A stretch of DNA of 64,000 bases, taken from positions 1,736,001 to 1,800,000 of the forward strand of contig NZ_CP093311.1 of NCBI RefSeq assembly GCF_024498955.1, in the 5' to 3' direction. Below the pieces are notes generated by a model. The model saw only the letters and a list, made by a program, of their open reading frames with translations. It was not told the DNA's origin and did no database searches. Positions 1 to 8,593 of the stretch are shown one piece after another (positions within the stretch are counted from its first letter, which is position 1; the number at the start of each line of letters is the position of its first letter). The position numbers and the translations under genes are program-made. This stretch comes from Thermomonas paludicola. Its GTDB lineage: Bacteria > Pseudomonadota > Gammaproteobacteria > Xanthomonadales > Xanthomonadaceae.

Positions 1-2
1 CC

Positions 3-1181
3 CAGGCCGCGCTGACGCAGGCCCATTCCGCCGTCGATGCGGCCCAGCAGCAAGCCAAGACCCTGGTGCAAGGCGCGCTGGACAGCGCCAGCGATGCGCT
101 GGATACCGCCATGGCCGGCGCCGAGCAGGCCGCGCAGGAACAGATCGAACGCGCCATGGCGATGGTGGACAACGCCACCGCACTGGTCGAGAACGGCGTG
201 AACAATGCATTGGATGCCGCCAATGGCGCCATCGACCAAGCGCAGGCCCTGCTTCGCAACGCCGCGACCCATGCACTGCAGGAAGCGCGCACGGCCGTGC
301 TTGATCAGGCGCGGGACGCGCTGGGCAGCGTGGGGGGCGCCCTCGATGCACTGCCTGATGCCTTCCCCGATCTCCCCGCCGATTTCCCGGCTTCCGAATG
401 CCCCTACGTCCGCGCCCTGCACGACGCGCTGGCACGACGCGCGGCCCAGGCAAACAACGCCCTGGGGAACGCCGCCAACGCCCTGAACGGCATCGCCGGA
501 CCATTGCTGGATCAGGCCGATGCCTTGCTGAACCAGGCTGACGCATTGGCCGATCAGGCATTGGGCGCAATGGACGATGCGATGAACGCATTGGACGATG
601 CGCAGGCGCTGGCCAACAATGCGGCCAAGCAGGCACTCGACACCGCCAAGGGCGCGGTACAACAGGCGCAACAGACGGTCCGCGAACAAGCCGCATCCGC
701 GATCCACCAGGCCAAAGGCGCCGTGAACACGGCCAGGCAACAGGTGCAGCAGACCGTCAACGGTGCGGTGGATCAGGCCATGGCAGCGGTGGATTCGGCG
801 CAGGAGCAGGCTGGCGACGCCGCGCAACAGGCGCTGGCTAGCGCACAGCAGGCGGCAGCGCAGGCCCAGCAGCAGGCCAGTCAAGCGGCACAGCAGGCGC
901 TGGCGCAGACCAACCAAGCGGCACAGCAGGCACAGCAGGCGCTCAATGGCACGGCGCAGAGCGCGCTGGGTAGCGCACAGCAGGCGGCACAGCAAGCCGC
1001 CAGCAGTGCCGGCGAGGCGGCACAGGGCGCCATCGCCAACGCGCAAGCCGCCATCGGCCAAGCCTCGGCCAGCGCCGCCCAAGCGGCCAACGGCGCCGTT
1101 GCCGGCGCGCAAGCGGCCGTCGCCGGGGCAACGCAATCCATGGGCAACGCGGCCAGCTCGCTGGGTAATGTGCTCGGCTGA
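3..1181 (+). CDS. Ala/Gln-rich coiled-coil repeat protein (5' partial)
   Basis: The reading frame is open from the first bases of the window, so the true start lies upstream. About 392 codons are visible, ending in TGA at 1179-1181. The protein is dominated by Ala, Gln, Asp and Asn with short heptad-like units (AQQA, NAA, DQA). One less repetitive stretch around residues 110-145 contains Pro, Tyr and a Cys. The composition predicts a long helical coiled-coil rod rather than an enzyme. It converges on a DUF4280 PAAR-like gene 31 bases away on the other strand, so it may be a tail or stalk component of a secretion or surface system. That is inference. I do not recognise a family, and the N-terminal domain that might identify it is outside the window. 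Confidence 0.75.
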   Translation, partial: QAALTQAHSAVDAAQQQAKTLVQGALDSASDALDTAMAGAEQAAQEQIERAMAMVDNATALVENGVNNALDAANGAIDQAQALLRNAATHALQEARTAVLDQARDALGSVGGALDALPDAFPDLPADFPASECPYVRALHDALARRAAQANNALGNAANALNGIAGPLLDQADALLNQADALADQALGAMDDAMNALDDAQALANNAAKQALDTAKGAVQQAQQTVREQAASAIHQAKGAVNTARQQVQQTVNGAVDQAMAAVDSAQEQAGDAAQQALASAQQAAAQAQQQASQAAQQALAQTNQAAQQAQQALNGTAQSALGSAQQAAQQAASSAGEAAQGAIANAQAAIGQASASAAQAANGAVAGAQAAVAGATQSMGNAASSLGNVLG

Positions 1182-1212
1182 GGCCCGCTGACCCGGATTG
1201 CCCTGAATTTCC

Positions 1213-1599
1213 TCAGGGAATCATCTCGGTCATCTGCCCAGGCATGACCACGGTGATGACGCCACCCCAGGCGCATTGGCTGGTGCAGGTGTTGTCGAGC
1301 GCGGGAATGTTGCCAATCAGCACGGTCGGCGCGCCCGGCTTCCACGGCGTGGTCACCGGGATGCACGGCTGCGGCGTCAACACCCCCATCGCGGCCGACG
1401 TGGCCGCCGCCACCTGGGGATTGCTGGGTGTGATGCACATTCCGAACGGCATGATGTTCTTCATGGGCACGAAGTCCATGATGGTCGCCGCCGGCTGGGA
1501 GCCCGACAGCACCTTCTTTTCCGGCGTTACCACCAGGGTGGATGGGGCCACCCCGAACGGACACATCAGGGTGGCGCCATTGACGACCTGGACGGGCAT
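1213..1599 (-). CDS. DUF4280 PAAR-like protein
   Basis: The 128-residue protein begins MPVQVVNGATLMCPFGVAPS and has the DUF4280 pattern: an early Cys in a MCPFG context, a central ATIMDF/NIMPFGMC segment, TPWKPG and a late CxWGG motif. DUF4280 is a PAAR-like family whose members cap the spike of contractile injection machines (type VI secretion or extracellular injection particles). That role is family knowledge and is not proven here. A GGAG site sits 7 bases before the ATG. The gene follows the OmpA-domain gene by 30 bases on the same strand, so the two are probably co-transcribed. No VgrG, sheath or baseplate gene is visible in the window. Confidence 0.8.
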   Translation of the reverse strand: MPVQVVNGATLMCPFGVAPSTLVVTPEKKVLSGSQPAATIMDFVPMKNIMPFGMCITPSNPQVAAATSAAMGVLTPQPCIPVTTPWKPGAPTVLIGNIPALDNTCTSQCAWGGVITVVMPGQMTEMIP

Positions 1600-1629
1600 G
1601 CCGCTGCTCCGCAGGACAGACTGCGACGA

Positions 1630-2202
1630 TCAGCCGCCAGTCGCCAGGATCTCGACCCGGCGGTTTTCCGCCGCGTTCGGGTCATTGGCATTGAGCAACT
1701 CGCTCTCGCCCTTGCCCACGGCCCGCAGGCGCGCGGCAGACACGCCGTTGTCGATCAGGTAGCGGCGCACCGAGGCAGCGCGGCGATCCGACAATGCCTT
1801 GTTGTACGCCGCCGAGCCCTTGCCGTCGGTATGCCCGATGACGGTGAAGTTGCGGCTCTGCAACTGCGGCGACGACAATGCCGCGGCGAGATTGGCCATC
1901 ACCCGCTCGGAAGACCCCGAAATCCGGTCGGAATTGAAGTCGAAGTTGATCTGCATGTTGATCGATGCCGGCTTCGCAGGCTGGGCCACGGGCGCCGGGG
2001 CCGGTGCAGTGGTTGCCATGGAAGCGGCCCCGGGGCGCAGGGCGCGGGTCTGACCGGTCGCCTGCTCGGCACCCTCCACCTTGAGGCTGTCGATGATCGA
2101 ATTCACCGATGGCGCAGTCTGCGCATCCTGTGCGAACGCGGTCCCCGTTCCTGCAAGCAGGGCACCCACCAGCACGCCACGAACCATCATCCCAATGTTC
2201 AT
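1630..2202 (-). CDS. OmpA-family peptidoglycan-binding protein
   Basis: The 190-residue protein has a signal peptide (MNIGMMVRGVLVGALLAG, cleavage near AFAQ) and a C-terminal OmpA domain from about residue 80. The domain contains the GHTDGKGSAAYN motif and the RR-x2-SVRRYL helix that bind diaminopimelate in peptidoglycan. The start at 2202 was chosen because it opens the signal peptide and has GGAG 8 bases upstream. The frame continues upstream for 64 codons without such features. It probably tethers the outer envelope to the cell wall. Its place between the TPS exoprotein gene and the DUF4280 gene suggests a structural role for this surface locus, which is inference. Confidence 0.88.
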   Translation of the reverse strand: MNIGMMVRGVLVGALLAGTGTAFAQDAQTAPSVNSIIDSLKVEGAEQATGQTRALRPGAASMATTAPAPAPVAQPAKPASINMQINFDFNSDRISGSSERVMANLAAALSSPQLQSRNFTVIGHTDGKGSAAYNKALSDRRAASVRRYLIDNGVSAARLRAVGKGESELLNANDPNAAENRRVEILATGG

Positions 2203-2244
2203 TGTTGCATCTCCGAAATTGCGGCCTGCCGGCCGAAATGGGTC

Positions 2245-2264
2245 GCATGCGCGCTCGCGCATGC
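2245..2264. terminator. Perfect 9-bp hairpin between tpsA and the OmpA gene
   Basis: GCATGCGCG (2245-2253) is perfectly complementary to CGCGCATGC (2256-2264) across a 2-base gap. It lies in the 172-base spacer downstream of tpsA and upstream of the OmpA gene. No T-run follows, so it may be an mRNA-stabilising or attenuating hairpin rather than an intrinsic terminator. Confidence 0.45.
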
Positions 2265-2374
2265 CAGGCGAATCCGCGCCTGCACATGCCTGCAGTGTGC
2301 TCTGCAGGCGCGGCCAATTCGATATTCCGTTCGGCCTAGTCCAACTGCCATTGCCTGCCTCACCCAACGTCCGT

Positions 2375-5300
2375 TCAGAAGTCGCCGCAGCCACTGCGCC
2401 GTTCGCTGTCGAAGCAGTTGGTCAGGTTGGGCCGCGACCGCACCTTCGACCATTCGCTTGCCAACGTGTCCCCGGCCGAGGCCAGCGGCTGGTCTTGCAG
2501 CGATGCATTCATCGCGCAGGCAGGCGTACCGCCAAAGTTGCGGTCGTACACGTAGGTGTTGGGTGTCTCGCGCACGATATCGATCGGCGTATCCGACGCC
2601 TGCGGTCGCGGGATGACCTGCAGCGCAGTCGCATTGCCCGGCGCCTGCGCGAACACGTAGTTCTTTGCACTGGTGCCGCCCACGATGGCGTAATGGCCCA
2701 CCGGCGAAAGCGGCCCGGCTGAGGTGAACCAGAGCAGGCCGTTGCCGAACACGCTTTGCGCGGTGTCGCCGTTGCGGAAGCCGCTGATGCTGCCCGTCAA
2801 GGCCGGATTGTCATCGCCCAGGAAGCGGAAAAACGGGTTTGCGGTGAACAGCAAGGTGGCGGGCGCAATGGTCAGGGTTGCCGGATTGAACTGCACCAGA
2901 TAGCCGGCGGCGGAGGTGAACCCTCCGGTGATCGCATAGGTCCCCACATCGCTGCCTGGCACGGCCGTGGTCAAGGCCGAGCCACTGATCGCATTCGCCG
3001 CGATGTCACCCAGCACCAGGCCGTTGACGCTGAAGGTGAATGTCGGATTGGCCAGGCCATATTCGCGCAGCGCATCATCGATGGTGACCACCGCCGTCGG
3101 TTGCTGCGCATAAATGAAGTGGCTGTCGCCGGAAGTGACGGTGACGCCACAGGCGCCAAGATAAGCGCAGCCGTAGAGATTGGGCAGGGTTCCGCTCCCC
3201 GCCAGCCCGCCACGCGCCTCGCCCACCCACGTATTGGCCCAGACCCGCCAGTGACCGGTCGCAGACAGCGCAACGCTGCCTGCATTCTGCAAGGTGCCGG
3301 CGGTGACCAGATCGATGTTGGTGGCAGAAATCCCCGCGTTCAGGGTCAGATTTCCGACCAGATTTCGAACCGAAACATCGCCACCGGCGCTGATGCCCGC
3401 CGCGCCCAGGCTGGTCATCCCCCCGGTGACGGCATCGAAGCCGGATGCCGCCACGCTGCCGATGGCCAGGTCGTTGCTGTCTTCAAACTGGAAATTGCCT
3501 CCCGCGGTCCCCGCCAGCGTGGTGCTGGCCACATCGTTCTGCGCGGTGGCCAGCAGGACGTCACCGCCGGCACTGGCCAGCAGGCTGTGCGCGCGGATCA
3601 CCGCCGATGCGGTCTGGGTGATGTTGCCACCACTGGCCAATGCCAGCGTGTAGCTGCCCACGTCCAGCCCCGCCTGCAGGTCGATGCCGCCAGAGCCCCC
3701 GCCATTCTGCAAGGTCAGGTTGCCGGCACGGGTGATGGCCTCCACTACCTGGATGGCGCCGGCATGCTGGCTGCTGCCAATCACCAGTTCGGGGGCGAAC
3801 ACGTTGGCCAGCTCCGCGCCGCTCAAGGCAAATCCGTTGCCCGTTCCGATCAGGATGCCATCTGCCGTCCGGTCATAGGCAACGCCCGAGGCATCCACGC
3901 CGCCCGGGCGCAGGTTGACACCCATGCCGCTGTGGATTTCGCCATCGATGCGGATGGCGTCGCTGCTGCCGTCGTTGGCGGCGCGCACCACTACCAGGCT
4001 ATTGCCCGCATCCACGATGGCCGGAAGGCTGAAGCCGTCGATACGCACGCCTGCGCCGCTGCCGCCTTCGCCACTCAGTTCAATGCCACCACCATTGGTG
4101 ATGAGGCTGGTGCCCGAACCGATGACCAGCCCTTCCGAAGCCGCCGCCAATCCGCGACCGCGCAGGTCGAGATGGCCGCTGCCGGTGCTGATCGCACCGC
4201 CATACAGGCTCAGGCCAACGTCCAGGCCAACTCCGACCAGCTGGATATCGCCCGTGGTGGTGGTGAGGCTGCTGCCAGAGAACCCGATGCTGGTGCCGTT
4301 GGTGGAGATGCCGGTCAAGCCAATGTCGCCGCTGCCGGTGGTGAGCTGGATGGCGGACAGCGCAATGCCGATTGCTTTGCTTCCGCTGGCCGTGCCGTCG
4401 ATCTGCAACGCTCCGCCGGCACTGTCGATGGTGGCAGGGGCAAAACTGTAGCCCGCAAGCTCGATGCCACCGGTGACGCCGTCGCCAGCCATATCGATGT
4501 CGCCACCGCTACTGGCGATGCCGCCGGTGTAGAGATAGAAATACACCCCTTTGGCTTGACCGCTGGAACCCTGCAGCGAAATCGCACCGCCGTCGGTGCT
4601 CATCGCGCCGCGCATGTCCAGGCCATTGCCAGAATCGCCCACGCCATGCAGGACGATATCGCCGCCGCTGGCATGCATGCCGCCGTAGTTGCTCCACGAC
4701 ACCCCCGTGCCGCCGCCTTCGCCGTCGATGCGGATATCGCCCGCCGAGGTGATGAGCCCCACCTGCGACACCAGCACGCCGGTGCCCGTTCCCGTGGCGA
4801 TGCCGTCGATGTCCATGCTGCCGGCCTGCAGCAGGACGGAATCTCCCGTCAGGTTGACGCCGTACGCGTCCTGCGCGCCCCGGCCAATCATCGTGACATT
4901 GCCAATGCCGGCGTCGATGGGGGTCTGGTAAACGAAGACGCCGGCCTCACCCGAGCTGTACAGCCCGGTGCTGGTGCCGCGCAACAGCAGGTCCCCGCCA
5001 CCCGTTTTGATGTCGGATCCATAGAGATGGATGCCATTGAGGTCATCGCTGGCGTAACCATTGACCTGGTCGGACTGGCCATACATCAGCACGTCACCAC
5101 CGTTGCTGTTGATGGTGATGCCGCCAAACTCGATGCCGCCGGAATCGGGTTGCAAACCGGAGGCATTCGAGTTGAAGCGCATTTCCAACGGCCCGGTGTC
5201 GGCAATGATGGAGACATTGCTGCCACTGATCCTGCCATCGGCATTGGCCGCGAACGATAGCGGAAGGGCGCTGCTGGCCAGGATCTGCGCATCATCGAAA

Positions 5301-6901
5301 TGGAGATCACTGGTGGAGCGCAGCACCACGCTGGTGCCATTGGCAAATGCCCGGTTGATCTCCGCATCCTGGAGATAGGTGCCGCCCGACATCGCGTCCA
5401 GCTCGCCGGCGTCGGTGCCGCTGATGACCGTCAGGTTGGGGACAGACAGTGTCCAGATCCCGGCCGCCACCGGCGAGCCTGCATCGACCTGCAGCCCGCG
5501 CAGATCGAAGTTGTCGGCTGCGGTGGAGGTGTTCACGATGCCCCCGGCCGTGGTTCCCCGGGCCGACAACAGCCCGAACAGGGTCAACCCGTCGCTGCCG
5601 GACACGTCAATGCGGCCACCGGCGCCAGCGCCGCCGTTGGCGCTGATGCGTGCGCGTGCGCCCAGCGCGGCCGTCCCGGCGACCAGCGACACCTGCCCGC
5701 CCCGCCCGGCAGCGCCGTTCGCCAGGATCGACGACAGCGAATACACCTGCGCCAGGTTGCTGACCAGAATGTCCACCACGCCGCCATTCACCGCGCCGGA
5801 GGCGTCGATCACGCTGCCGACCGACGCTGGATTGGCGGGATTCAGCGGCGCGGCATCGTCGTTGAACATCGCGAAATCACTCGCGCGCACCAGCACGGTG
5901 CCGCCGCTGGCGCCGGCCTGGCCGGACACGTCCAGCGTGCCGGCATAGCCACTGGCCGACGGCAGCGAATAGCCCAGCGACACCGCTCCGTCGGTGGTCA
6001 GCTCGATGCGGCCGTTCCTGCTGACCAGACTCTGCGCGCGCAGGGTGCCGATGTTGATGATGTCGCCACCACCCACGGCGGACGCCGCAGTGCGCATCAG
6101 GACCTGCCCACCGTCGGCGCTGACTGTCCCGCTGTTGACCAGCGTCGGGAGAATCGGGCCCGGGCATGGGAGGGACGGACAACCGACCGCGCCCGGCTTC
6201 GCGATCCCGGGGCCCTGGATGGTCAACATGGTCAGGCCATCGCCCTGGAAATCCAGGGTCACGTTTTCCGCCGATCCAAACAGCACGCTGCCACCGGGGG
6301 CGGTGATCGTGCCCTGATTGAAGACCTCGCGGCCGATCAAGGCCACCGTCCCGCCTGCCGTGGTGGTGATGTTGCCGCCCACATCCACCGTGATGGCCTG
6401 GTTGCCCACGCTGGTCATCGGATCGAACTGGAAGCTGCCGCTGGCGACGCCGGCGCTGAAGTTCGCGTTGCTGATCTCCATGGTGGATGCCACCAGGGCC
6501 CCGACGTTCACCTGCGAGCTGCCGCTGAAAGTGATGCCGGCGGGATTGATGATGAACACGCTGCCATTGGCGCTCAGGATGCCGTCGATCAGCGAGGTGG
6601 TGCCGCCGGTCACCCGATTCAGGGTCACGCTGCTGACACCGTACTGCTGGTCGAAATTCACCCCGTAGCCGGCTGCGATATTGAAGCTGCCCCAATCGAT
6701 GATCGCGCCCTGGCTGGTCTGGGTGATCGTCATCTGGTTGCCGACCTGGTTGACCGATGCCGTGCCGGACACCACGTTGCCCGTATCCGGCAAGCTTTGC
6801 CCGAAGGCCGCCGGCGCCGTGAGGGCGCCCACCAATGCCAATGCCAGACGGCGCCGGCGCAGCGCGCCCATTTGCTTGCGAGTTGTGTTGTTCATGCCCA
6901 T
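2375..6901 (-). CDS. Two-partner secretion exoprotein (filamentous haemagglutinin-like TpsA) with MBG repeats
   Basis: The product has 1508 residues. An N-terminal signal region is rich in Arg and then hydrophobic (RRRRLALALVGALTAPAAFG). The haemagglutination-activity/TPS secretion domain occupies roughly residues 35-330 and includes the SVFIINPAGITFSGSSQVNV segment. It is followed by about 900 residues of Gly/Ser/Asp-rich beta-helix repeats of the type GGDIxLxG. Two MBG-type beta units lie near residues 1265-1345 and 1350-1430 (DDALREYGLANPTF and GDDNPALTGSISGF). The C-terminal tail has Cys residues at TPAC, TNCFDSERRSGC and the last few positions. The ATG at 6901 was chosen because CGGAG lies 8 bases upstream. 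The transporter gene ends 13 bases before it. It is probably exported through the adjacent TpsB and displayed as an adhesin. Confidence 0.9.
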   Translation of the reverse strand: MGMNNTTRKQMGALRRRRLALALVGALTAPAAFGQSLPDTGNVVSGTASVNQVGNQMTITQTSQGAIIDWGSFNIAAGYGVNFDQQYGVSSVTLNRVTGGTTSLIDGILSANGSVFIINPAGITFSGSSQVNVGALVASTMEISNANFSAGVASGSFQFDPMTSVGNQAITVDVGGNITTTAGGTVALIGREVFNQGTITAPGGSVLFGSAENVTLDFQGDGLTMLTIQGPGIAKPGAVGCPSLPCPGPILPTLVNSGTVSADGGQVLMRTAASAVGGGDIINIGTLRAQSLVSRNGRIELTTDGAVSLGYSLPSASGYAGTLDVSGQAGASGGTVLVRASDFAMFNDDAAPLNPANPASVGSVIDASGAVNGGVVDILVSNLAQVYSLSSILANGAAGRGGQVSLVAGTAALGARARISANGGAGAGGRIDVSGSDGLTLFGLLSARGTTAGGIVNTSTAADNFDLRGLQVDAGSPVAAGIWTLSVPNLTVISGTDAGELDAMSGGTYLQDAEINRAFANGTSVVLRSTSDLHFDDAQILASSALPLSFAANADGRISGSNVSIIADTGPLEMRFNSNASGLQPDSGGIEFGGITINSNGGDVLMYGQSDQVNGYASDDLNGIHLYGSDIKTGGGDLLLRGTSTGLYSSGEAGVFVYQTPIDAGIGNVTMIGRGAQDAYGVNLTGDSVLLQAGSMDIDGIATGTGTGVLVSQVGLITSAGDIRIDGEGGGTGVSWSNYGGMHASGGDIVLHGVGDSGNGLDMRGAMSTDGGAISLQGSSGQAKGVYFYLYTGGIASSGGDIDMAGDGVTGGIELAGYSFAPATIDSAGGALQIDGTASGSKAIGIALSAIQLTTGSGDIGLTGISTNGTSIGFSGSSLTTTTGDIQLVGVGLDVGLSLYGGAISTGSGHLDLRGRGLAAASEGLVIGSGTSLITNGGGIELSGEGGSGAGVRIDGFSLPAIVDAGNSLVVVRAANDGSSDAIRIDGEIHSGMGVNLRPGGVDASGVAYDRTADGILIGTGNGFALSGAELANVFAPELVIGSSQHAGAIQVVEAITRAGNLTLQNGGGSGGIDLQAGLDVGSYTLALASGGNITQTASAVIRAHSLLASAGGDVLLATAQNDVASTTLAGTAGGNFQFEDSNDLAIGSVAASGFDAVTGGMTSLGAAGISAGGDVSVRNLVGNLTLNAGISATNIDLVTAGTLQNAGSVALSATGHWRVWANTWVGEARGGLAGSGTLPNLYGCAYLGACGVTVTSGDSHFIYAQQPTAVVTIDDALREYGLANPTFTFSVNGLVLGDIAANAISGSALTTAVPGSDVGTYAITGGFTSAAGYLVQFNPATLTIAPATLLFTANPFFRFLGDDNPALTGSISGFRNGDTAQSVFGNGLLWFTSAGPLSPVGHYAIVGGTSAKNYVFAQAPGNATALQVIPRPQASDTPIDIVRETPNTYVYDRNFGGTPACAMNASLQDQPLASAGDTLASEWSKVRSRPNLTNCFDSERRSGCGDF

Positions 6902-6914
6902 CGCCGTTGCTCCG

Positions 6915-8579
6915 TCAGAACGCTTTCTGGATCGACCAATACACGCGCGGGTTGCGATCGCCACCGTCGGTCAGGCCTGGCCCGGTCCCGCGCCACGCCA
7001 CGCTCAGGTTGATGCTTACCTTGCCCGGCTTGCTCCAGTTGATGCCCACGCCCTGCCCGCGCAGGCTGCGCGAAACGCTGCCGTCGAATGGGCGTGGCTG
7101 ATGGAAGATGTCGCCATGGGCTGCGTCAAGGAACGCGAACATGGTGGTTTCCGGGTTCAGCGCGTAACGCAGCTCCACCGTCCCCACCCAGCCGTCGTCC
7201 ACCAGCACCTCGCCAGTGGCGTACGCGCGCACCGCCTTGGGGCCGCCCAGCGAGAGTTTCTCGTAGGTATCCAGATTCTTGCTGGCACGCTGCATCCCGG
7301 TTCCCACGAACAGGCTCAGCTTGGGCGCCAGGTATTGCAGGCGGGCAAACTGCAGGGTGAACTTGCTGAAATCCCCCTGCGTGTCATAGCCAAACGGCGG
7401 GCGATCGAACAGTTCGCTCAACGCATCGCGGATGTCCAACGTTCCCAGATACGCCTGGGCGTTGAGGCTGGTGTAGCCCCCGCCGCCCCAGTGATCCCGT
7501 CGTTCGAACGAAATTCCCAGGCTCACGCCGTGGATACGCTTGCGGGTCTGGAACCCCACGGCTTCGAATCGATCGGTCAACCGCTTGTCATCCAGCGCGC
7601 CGCGCAGGAACAGGTTGGTGCTGCGCTGGCGGATCAGCGGATAGCTGAATGACACATCCGCCACGTTGCCGACGCCGGTCGGCCGCAAAGGCGCGAACGG
7701 CCCGCCCAGCTCGTACTGCACCCGCGCCAGGCCGCCACCGAGGCGCAAGCCCGTATAGCCCACCGGCGTCTCGTAGGAGATCCGCCCGAACGCGGTGTGC
7801 ATGCCCTGCGCCACCATGACCCGCAGGTCCAGATTGTCGCCGCGCTCAAACGGGCTGGCCCAGCGTACGCTGCCGGTCAAGCGGTAGCGCCCGGAATCGC
7901 GGGTACCGAAGTCATCCAACTCCACCGCGTACTGCACGCGATCACGCTGACTGACCTGCACCTTCAGGTCGCTGGCACCGGACGCGCCCCCCACGGTCAC
8001 CGCCGATTGCGGCTTGATGCCGGGCAAGTCAGACAGCAACAGCATCGCGCGCTCGTAGTCGCGGTTGTTCAGCGGCTTGCCCGGTTCGAGAATGGCCAGT
8101 GTTTTCGCCACCCGTTCCTGATGGACGGGGGTTCCGGGCGCTATGTCGATGCTGATATCGCCCAGCTGCCCTTCCACCACGTTCAGCTTGACGCGCCCCT
8201 CCACGACCTCCTGCACCGGCACGAACACCTGCGCCAACGCGAAGCCATGCTTGCGATAGACCGCCGCAGCTCGCGCCGCCAGTTGCTCCAGATCGGCAAA
8301 GGCCACGGTTTTCCCGATCATCCCCGCCACCGCCGCCTGCAGCTCGCTGTCCGGGACGCCGGTCGCACCCACGAATTCCACGCCCTGCAGCACGAAGCCG
8401 GCCTGCGCTAGTGCCGCCAAGGGCGGCTCCGGCAGTGCCTGCGCCTGCTGCGGCCCGCCATCGGCGGTCGCCGGCGACACCGCGCCATCGCCATCGGCGG
8501 CCTGTGCCAGCGGCGCGCAGGCCAGCAGTGCGGCCGCCAGCAGGCTCGGGCGCAGCCGTCGGATCGTTTGCTTGCTCAT
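6915..8579 (-). CDS. TpsB outer-membrane transporter (ShlB/FhaC/HecB family)
   Basis: The 554-residue protein has a signal peptide (LLAAALLACAPLAQA), then POTRA-type modules. The first starts near VLQGVEFVGATGV and the second contains VVEGQLGDISIDI. A C-terminal 16-strand beta-barrel region starts about residue 240 and ends in the terminal aromatic Phe typical of outer-membrane barrels. In this family the POTRA domains capture the TPS domain of the partner and the barrel exports it. The ATG at 8579 is the third of three consecutive ATGs and is preferred because GGGG lies 8 bases upstream. It sits 14 bases after the CHAT gene and 13 bases before tpsA, which indicates one operon. Confidence 0.92.
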   Translation of the reverse strand: MSKQTIRRLRPSLLAAALLACAPLAQAADGDGAVSPATADGGPQQAQALPEPPLAALAQAGFVLQGVEFVGATGVPDSELQAAVAGMIGKTVAFADLEQLAARAAAVYRKHGFALAQVFVPVQEVVEGRVKLNVVEGQLGDISIDIAPGTPVHQERVAKTLAILEPGKPLNNRDYERAMLLLSDLPGIKPQSAVTVGGASGASDLKVQVSQRDRVQYAVELDDFGTRDSGRYRLTGSVRWASPFERGDNLDLRVMVAQGMHTAFGRISYETPVGYTGLRLGGGLARVQYELGGPFAPLRPTGVGNVADVSFSYPLIRQRSTNLFLRGALDDKRLTDRFEAVGFQTRKRIHGVSLGISFERRDHWGGGGYTSLNAQAYLGTLDIRDALSELFDRPPFGYDTQGDFSKFTLQFARLQYLAPKLSLFVGTGMQRASKNLDTYEKLSLGGPKAVRAYATGEVLVDDGWVGTVELRYALNPETTMFAFLDAAHGDIFHQPRPFDGSVSRSLRGQGVGINWSKPGKVSINLSVAWRGTGPGLTDGGDRNPRVYWSIQKAF

Positions 8580-8593
8580 CATCATCGCCCCGT

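Noticed and set aside
2756..7012. Long open frames on the + strand (834 and 570 codons) opposite the TPS exoprotein
   Set aside because: They are antisense readings of a GC-rich repetitive gene. The translations are low-complexity, lack signal or domain motifs, and the minus-strand frame has a signal peptide, TPS domain and ribosome binding site.
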